This document shows positions 59,712-64,000 of a stretch of 64,000 nucleotides of DNA, one piece after another. Origin of the DNA: Blastococcus_B deserti (GTDB lineage: Bacteria; Actinomycetota; Actinomycetes; Mycobacteriales; Geodermatophilaceae); NCBI RefSeq assembly GCF_042682525.1, contig NZ_JBHUHP010000014.1, positions 62,001-126,000 of the forward strand. The letters run 5' to 3'. How positions within the stretch are numbered: the first letter of the stretch is position 1; the number at the start of each line of letters is the position of its first letter. Position numbers and translations under genes: made by a program. The notes beneath the pieces were generated by a model that saw only the letters and a program-made list of their open reading frames with translations, did not search any database and was not told the origin of the DNA.

Positions 59712-60428
59712 CTGTCCCGCCGTCACCGGCACCGCGCCCCGGGCGCCGCGTCCCGCGCAGCCCTCGGGCTGGGCGCCGCCCGCGCCGCTCTGCAGCGACA
59801 CCGTGCTCGCGTCCTCCTGGTGCTGGGCGTGGCGTGCGCGGGGCTGCTGGTCGCCGCGCCCATCGCCCTGCTCGTCTCCGGGGGCAGCTCGAACGGCAGC
59901 TCCTCCACGAGCCCCGACGGCGTGTTCACCGGGGGACCGGGCACCGGCGCCGACGGCGGAGCGGGACGCGGCGGCGCGGGGGTGGCCACGGAGTCCGCGG
60001 AGTCCCCCGCACCCGGGCTGCCCCCGGTGGGCACGGCCGGGGACGCGACGTCCGTCGCGGGTGCCGACCTGACCGGGATCGGAGGCGACGGTCCGCTCCC
60101 GGGAGCCGCGGGGAGCGCGGCCGTCGGCGACCAGGGGGGTGGCAGTTCCGCCGGCGGTACTCCGGCGGCCGGGGCGCCGGCGCCCGTGGGCGGGGGCGCG
60201 CAACCCGGCGGAGCAGAGCCCGGCGGAACGCCCTCCGGAGGCTCCGGTCCCGGCCAGAGCCCGGACCCCGGCACGTCTCCCGGGGGAGGAGCGCAGGGCC
60301 CGCCCCCGGCGGAGGAGCACGACTGCGGCTGCCCGGACGGCCCGGTCGACCCCGTGACCGACGTCGTGGAGGACGTGGTGGGGGTCACCGAGCCCGTGGG
60401 GGAGACCGCCGGCGGCCTGCTGCCCTGA
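59712..60428 (+). CDS. Secreted or anchored Gly/Pro-rich protein, probably with a CTG start
   Basis: 238 residues if started at CTG 59712, which has GAAGGAG six bases upstream; the only ATG/GTG choice is GTG 59820, inside the hydrophobic segment, and an in-frame stop (59670) excludes earlier starts. The product has a basic N-terminus (SRRHRHR), one membrane segment (VLLVLGVACAGLLVAAPIAL, ~34-53) and a low-complexity G/P/S/A-rich region ending in HDCGCPDGPVDPVTDVVEDV. Surface location is likely; function unknown. Confidence 0.6.
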   Translation: MSRRHRHRAPGAASRAALGLGAARAALQRHRARVLLVLGVACAGLLVAAPIALLVSGGSSNGSSSTSPDGVFTGGPGTGADGGAGRGGAGVATESAESPAPGLPPVGTAGDATSVAGADLTGIGGDGPLPGAAGSAAVGDQGGGSSAGGTPAAGAPAPVGGGAQPGGAEPGGTPSGGSGPGQSPDPGTSPGGGAQGPPPAEEHDCGCPDGPVDPVTDVVEDVVGVTEPVGETAGGLLP

Positions 60429-60450
60429 CGACCCGGCCCGGACCCCGGGT

Positions 60451-60466
60451 TAGGTTCGAGCGCATG
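60451..60466 (+). promoter_or_regulatory. Leaderless promoter -10 of menB
   Basis: TAGGTT at 60451-60456, seven bases, then ATG at 60464. No ribosome-binding site. Same pattern as pheA and serS. Confidence 0.5.
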
Positions 60467-61351
60467 AGCGCCCGCGACGACGTCTCCGAGATCTTCGACA
60501 GCTCCGCGTGGCGGCCGGTCGAGGGCTTCGACTTCGCCGACATCACCTATCACCGCGCGGTGGACGCCGGCGTGGTCCGCATCGCCTTCGACCGGCCCGA
60601 GGTGCGCAACGCCTTCCGCCCGCAGTCGGTGGACGAGCTGATCACCGCACTCGAGCACGCGCGGCTGTCCACCGACGTCGGGTGCGTGATCCTCACCGGC
60701 AACGGCCCCAGTCCCAAGGACGGCGGCTGGGCCTTCTGCTCCGGCGGCGACCAGCGGGTGCGGGGCAGGTACGGCTACGAGCGCTCCGCCGGGTCCAGCG
60801 GCCGGCTGCACGTGCTCGAGGCGCAGCGGCTCATCCGCTTCATGCCCAAGGTCGTCATCTGCGTCGTCCCCGGGTGGGCCGCCGGGGGCGGGCACAGCCT
60901 GCACGTCGTCTCCGACCTGACCCTGGCCAGCGCGGAGCACGCGCGGTTCAAGCAGACCGATGCCGACGTCGGCAGCTTCGACGGCGGGTTCGGATCGGCC
61001 TACCTCGCCCGCCAGGTGGGGCAGAAGTTCGCCCGCGAGATCTTCTTCCTCGGGGACGAGTACACGGCCGAGGACGCTCACCGGATGGGCATGGTCAACC
61101 GCGTCGTCCCCCATGCCGAGCTGGAGACGACCGCGCTGACCTGGGCGAGGCGGATCGTCGCGAAGAGTCCGACCGCCCAGCGCATGCTCAAGTACTCGTT
61201 CAACCTGATCGACGACGGCCTCGTGGGTCAGCAGCTGTTCGCGGGCGAGACCACCCGGCTGGCGTACATGGCCGAGGAGGCGGTGGAGGGCCGCGACGCC
61301 TTCCTGGAGAAGCGCGACCCGGACTTCAGCCGCTTCCCCTGGCACGTCTGA
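60464..61351 (+). CDS. menB: 1,4-dihydroxy-2-naphthoyl-CoA synthase
   Basis: 295 residues of the crotonase superfamily. FCSGGDQRVRG and the extended KQTDADVGSFDGGFGSAYLARQVGQKFAREIFFLG are characteristic of MenB, as is the C-terminal RDPDFSRFPWHV. It closes the second ring of menaquinone (o-succinylbenzoyl-CoA to DHNA-CoA). Other men genes are not in the window. Followed by a family A repeat and a small gene. Confidence 0.93.
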   Translation: MSARDDVSEIFDSSAWRPVEGFDFADITYHRAVDAGVVRIAFDRPEVRNAFRPQSVDELITALEHARLSTDVGCVILTGNGPSPKDGGWAFCSGGDQRVRGRYGYERSAGSSGRLHVLEAQRLIRFMPKVVICVVPGWAAGGGHSLHVVSDLTLASAEHARFKQTDADVGSFDGGFGSAYLARQVGQKFAREIFFLGDEYTAEDAHRMGMVNRVVPHAELETTALTWARRIVAKSPTAQRMLKYSFNLIDDGLVGQQLFAGETTRLAYMAEEAVEGRDAFLEKRDPDFSRFPWHV

Positions 61352-61365
61352 CGAGTGGCCCCGCA

Positions 61366-61417
61366 GCTTCCGGTACAGAAAGCTCGGGGGTGTACCGCAG
61401 CTTTCGGTACCGAAAGC
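61366..61417. repeat. Family A paired palindrome, copy 5
   Basis: Units GCTTCCGGTACAGAAAGC (61366-61383) and GCTTTCGGTACCGAAAGC (61400-61417), 34 nt apart. The second unit is a perfect 18-bp palindrome and shows the consensus best. It lies 14 nt behind the menB stop. Confidence 0.92.
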
Positions 61418-61440
61418 TGACGAGGGACCGGGAGGATGAC

Positions 61441-61773
61441 GTGATCGTCGAGGTGGTGACGGGCGCCGACGAGCGCCCGCAGGCGCGGGTCGTCGACGTC
61501 GACGACCTCTCGAAGCTCTTCCTGGCGCTGGGCGAGGTCACCGACGAGGAGGCGGCCGAGGTGCTCGAGCGGTCGGGGCTCGGTCGCCTCACGGACGGCG
61601 GCACCGCGGTGCTCGACCTGGCCGCGGTCAGGGCCGCCGCCGAGCCGCGGGCGACCGCCCCCGACTGGCAGTCCCGATGGGACGAGCTGGTCACCCACGC
61701 CCGGACCCAGGGCCGGCTGTCCGAGGACGGCGCCGGACTGCAGGTGCCCGTGCAGAGCGCCGCCGGGGCCTGA
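61441..61773 (+). CDS. Hypothetical protein downstream of menB
   Basis: 110 residues, GTG with GGGAGGATG upstream. VIVEVVTGADERPQARVVDVD, then D-L-S-K-L-F-L-A-L-G-E-V-T-D-E-E-A-A-E-V and W-Q-S-R-W-D-E-L. Soluble, acidic, mostly helical. I do not recognise the family; position suggests expression with menB, unless the repeat between them stops transcription. Confidence 0.75.
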   Translation: MIVEVVTGADERPQARVVDVDDLSKLFLALGEVTDEEAAEVLERSGLGRLTDGGTAVLDLAAVRAAAEPRATAPDWQSRWDELVTHARTQGRLSEDGAGLQVPVQSAAGA

Positions 61774-61896
61774 CACCGCCGATCCCGCCCGTGACCTGGG
61801 CGGATGCTGGGCGATGTACAAGAAGTTTCATGCTCAATTTTTTTCCGCCCGGTCATTGTGGTCGCCGCGTCGACGCGCCAGGATGTCGCGGTGCCT

Positions 61897-61924
61897 ATGA
61901 CGTCGCGTCACGGATTTGCGTCAT
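61897..61924. promoter_or_regulatory. Palindromic operator over the TetR start
   Basis: ATGACG (61897-61902) and CGTCAT (61919-61924) form the outer arms; TGACG-TCG-CGTCA (61898-61910) is an inner palindrome. The right arm includes the ATG at 61923, as expected for autoregulation. Confidence 0.5.
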
Positions 61925-62528
61925 GAGTGGGACCCCCGGGCGGCCGCTGAGCGCCGAGCTGTCCGAGCAGCTGCTCGAGGTGGCGGTCGACATCCTCGCC
62001 GAGGAGGGGTGGGGCCGGCTCAACAGCGACCGGATCGCCGCCCGCGCCCGGGCGGGGAAGGCGGGCATCTACCGCCGCTGGCCGAGCATGGCGGCGCTGG
62101 CCCGCCACGCCGTCGCCCGGTTCCGGCTCGTCACCCTTCCCCAGGACAGCGGCTCCCTCCGCGAGGACCTGGTCGCCCTGGCCGCCCGCTGGAGCCGGCC
62201 GCTGGACCGCGAGGAGCGCGCGGTGGCCAGCCTGGTGGGCGCCGCCCGGTACGAGGAGGACCTGCGCACCGGCCTCGACGAGGCGGTCGTGCGCCCGCTC
62301 GCCGCGGCGGTCGCCGAGCTCGGTCGGCGGTCGGACGCCCGGGGGGAGCCGATCGAGCGGGGGCGGCTGGCGCTGCTGGGCTCGGTGCTTCAGGCCTTCT
62401 GGTGGCAGCGGTACACCACCGCCGGGGACGGCGCGATGACCGCCGACGAGGTCGAACGCGTGGTCGACGACGTGCTGGTGCCGATCGCGACCCCGGCGGC
62501 GTTCGCCGCCGCCTGCGCCCGGGTCTGA
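61923..62528 (+). CDS. TetR-family transcriptional regulator
   Basis: 201 residues. Helix-turn-helix LLEVAVDILAEEGWGRLNSDRIAARARAGKAGIYRRWPSMAALARHAV (~18-65) in the form common to the TetR_C_11-like group, then a helical ligand domain. The 150 nt before it are less GC-rich (a run of seven T at 61842) and hold a palindrome. Convergent to the next TetR gene; target unknown. Confidence 0.88.
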   Translation: MSGTPGRPLSAELSEQLLEVAVDILAEEGWGRLNSDRIAARARAGKAGIYRRWPSMAALARHAVARFRLVTLPQDSGSLREDLVALAARWSRPLDREERAVASLVGAARYEEDLRTGLDEAVVRPLAAAVAELGRRSDARGEPIERGRLALLGSVLQAFWWQRYTTAGDGAMTADEVERVVDDVLVPIATPAAFAAACARV

Positions 62529-62531
62529 ACG

Positions 62532-63275
62532 TCAGCCGGCGCGGCGGGCCGGCCCGGGGCAGCAGGCGGCCGGCCGCGGCCGGCCGGTGCCCACCGGCGC
62601 CGCTGCGCCCGCACGGCCGGCCACCACGGCCAGGGCGGCCTCCATCTGGCCGAACACGCAGTCGGCCATGTCCTCGACCGCGGCCGACAGGTGCGCGGCG
62701 TCCGCGCCCTCGGCGACGAGCGGCCGGTGCTGCATGATCAGCACGCGGGCGGCGGTCAGCCACGTGGCGGCGATCAGCGGCGCGGCCGTGCGCGGATCGG
62801 CCGGTGCGTCGGGTGCGTGGTCGCCCGGAGCCGTCGTCCACGCCTCGACCAGCGCCGTGGTCAGGCGGCGCTCGCACTCGAAGACCAGTTCCCGTTCCCG
62901 GGCCAGCAGTGTGTCCGACGCGTGCAGGGTGGCCATGTAGCGCTGCCGCTCCGGCGTGGCCAGGGAGCCGACCAGCGAGCCGCAGAACTGGACGAGGGAC
63001 GAGCGCAGCGCCGTCAGCGGCGCGACCGAGGCGTCCCGGGACCGCACCGCATCCGCCGGACCGTCGACCCACGGTGTGCGACCGTCGAAGAAGAGTTCCT
63101 CCTTGGTCGCGAAGTGGTTGAAGACCGTCTGGACGGCGACGTCGGCCTCGCGGGCGACGTCGGCGATGGTCACCGCGTCGAAGCCCCGCTCGTCGAACAG
63201 CCGGTGCGCCACGGCGCGGATCTGCTCGCGCGTCCGCGCCTTCTTCCGCGCCCGTCGATCGTTCAGCTCACTCAC
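62532..63275 (-). CDS. TetR-family transcriptional regulator
   Basis: 247 residues from GTG 63275. TATCCT (complement of 63282-63287) lies six bases upstream, so the transcript is probably leaderless. N-terminal basic RRARKKARTREQI, helix-turn-helix FDERGFDAVTIADVAREADVAVQTVFNHFATKEELFFD (~27-65), then the ligand domain, and a Gly/Pro/Arg-rich tail. Only three bases separate its stop from that of the other TetR gene. Confidence 0.9.
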   Translation of the reverse strand: MSELNDRRARKKARTREQIRAVAHRLFDERGFDAVTIADVAREADVAVQTVFNHFATKEELFFDGRTPWVDGPADAVRSRDASVAPLTALRSSLVQFCGSLVGSLATPERQRYMATLHASDTLLARERELVFECERRLTTALVEAWTTAPGDHAPDAPADPRTAAPLIAATWLTAARVLIMQHRPLVAEGADAAHLSAAVEDMADCVFGQMEAALAVVAGRAGAAAPVGTGRPRPAACCPGPARRAG

Positions 63276-63289
63276 AGTGCCAGGATAAG

Positions 63290-63609
63290 CACGGAAAGTG
63301 GCTACCGCTCGTCGACGGCGCGGGTTCGTTCCGTCACGGGCCGCCCAGTCGAGGGCGGTCCGGAGCCGGTCGTCGTCCCCGGCCACGGGGTGCTGGGCGT
63401 CGTAGGCGGCGTTGGCCAGCGCCACGACCGACGCCGTCGCTCCGTGCGCCGCCGCCTCCTCCCGGAGCCCGCCGAGGGTGACCCCGAACAACCGGGTGCA
63501 GGACGCCGAGGCGCCGGGGTGACCGGGACCGCCGTCGGCGAGCGGGACGAGCACGGCCCCCGCACCCGGGACAGACCTCGGTGCGCCGGGTCGGGTCGTC
63601 GGCGGGCAC
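63290..63609 (-). pseudogene. DUF5946-like gene with a 1-nt frameshift
   Basis: From GTG 63609 the frame reads VPADDPTRRTEVCPGCG and would continue as AVLVPLADGGPGHPGASASC...ANAAYDAQHP if one G of a five-G run (near 63560) were removed. CPGCGAVL...DGPxH...C..LFG...YxxQHP is the usual DUF5946 pattern. The C-terminal part then loses similarity, so the gene seems decayed, or the G-run is a sequencing error. Confidence 0.5.
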
Positions 63610-63684
63610 CGTCCGATGGTGCCGCACCCGTGCGCCCGACGCGGAGCGAGGGCCCGTGCGGCGCGCGCAGCCGGAGCAGGCAGC

Positions 63685-64000
63685 ATGTCGGCCGTGCGAA
63701 CGAGAGCTGCGGTGCTGCGCCGGCCCGGGACTGAGTACGAGATCGTCGAGCTGGAGGTCCTGGACCCGGGACCGGGCGAGGTGCTGGTCGAGATCGCCTA
63801 CGCCGGGCTGTGCCACTCCGACGAGCACCTGCGGCACTCCAACCCGGGTGGGCGGTACCCGATCGTCGGCGGCCACGAGGGATCGGGTGTCGTCCTCGCC
63901 GTGGGGCCCGGCGTCACGGCCGTCGCGCCCGGCGACCACGTCGTCACGAGCTTCCTGCCCGCCTGCGGCCACTGCCGGTTCTGCGCGCAGGGCCGCTCGA
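63685..64000 (+). CDS. Zinc-dependent alcohol dehydrogenase (NDMA-dependent-like), 3'-truncated by the window edge
   Basis: The first 105 residues are visible, open to base 64000. RTRAAVLRRPGTEYEIVELEV, then the catalytic zinc segment GLCHSDEHLRH, GGHEGSGVVLAVGPGV and the structural zinc start ACGHCRFC. This order is that of class III-like/NDMA-dependent alcohol dehydrogenases of actinobacteria (full length about 370). Oxidises alcohols with NAD. Confidence 0.9.
   Translation, partial: MSAVRTRAAVLRRPGTEYEIVELEVLDPGPGEVLVEIAYAGLCHSDEHLRHSNPGGRYPIVGGHEGSGVVLAVGPGVTAVAPGDHVVTSFLPACGHCRFCAQGRS

Overview
The window is very GC-rich, dense, bacterial chromosomal DNA of actinobacterial type. The signs are a Bpa/PafE proteasome activator, a GuaB1-type enzyme, an ECF sigma/anti-sigma pair, many GTG starts, many 4-nt ATGA/GTGA overlaps and several genes that look leaderless. 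A fatty-acid gene block resembles the Mycobacterium tuberculosis Rv0241c-Rv0244c region. My guess is Geodermatophilaceae or a neighbouring family; that is inference from style, not a database match. One 28-nt N run shows it is a draft scaffold.

Layout. 1-2.1 kb: end of a 5-oxoprolinase operon (pxpABC). 2.2-6.7 kb: two coupled TPR-like/GGDEF diguanylate cyclases, the second fused to a complete LarB-like (AIR-carboxylase fold) domain. 6.8-12.4 kb: pheA, an MMPL exporter, a lone GroES, a small zincin and guaB1. 12.8-18.3 kb: serS with two HAD phosphatases, bpa, and a lipoprotein/ECF sigma/anti-sigma group. 18.3-25.4 kb: quinone reductase, acyl-CoA ligase, thioesterase, VOC protein, folP2-like gene, MaoC hotdog protein, serine hydrolase, HU. 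25.7-30.7 kb: a DUF1059 gene behind a GGT microsatellite, an EAL phosphodiesterase, a GAF/PAS/PP2C phosphatase and a TRIC-type channel. 30.8-37.3 kb: acyl-CoA oxidase, TetR, thiolase, FabG4-like and HtdX-like genes with a clear palindromic operator. 37.3-45.4 kb: an isolated HMG-CoA reductase, a five-gene peptide/opine-type ABC importer and an orphan NMT1-type binding protein. 45.5-53.3 kb: tRNA-Ser(UGA) followed by an accessory stretch with pseudogene remains, a NarL-type two-component system, an orphan ClpP and a methyltransferase/DUF1737 pair. 53.3-64 kb: hypothetical protein, SUV3-like helicase, PlsC-like relic, geranylgeranyl-reductase-like flavoprotein, LOG protein, second MaoC protein, Nudix, secreted protein, menB, two TetR regulators, a broken DUF5946-like gene and the start of a zinc alcohol dehydrogenase.

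Between genes lie at least four families of palindromic repeats. The most frequent (five loci in 64 kb) is a pair of 18-nt near-palindromes with consensus GCTTTCNGTACNGAAAGC, start-to-start 34-35 nt apart, always close to a gene 3' end. Other items of interest are the GGDEF-LarB fusion, a 27-nt tandem repeat that creates a coupled mini-ORF between two permease genes, two probable CTG starts, and the microsatellite next to a ribosome-binding site. Cyclic-di-GMP turnover is well represented (two synthases, one hydrolase).
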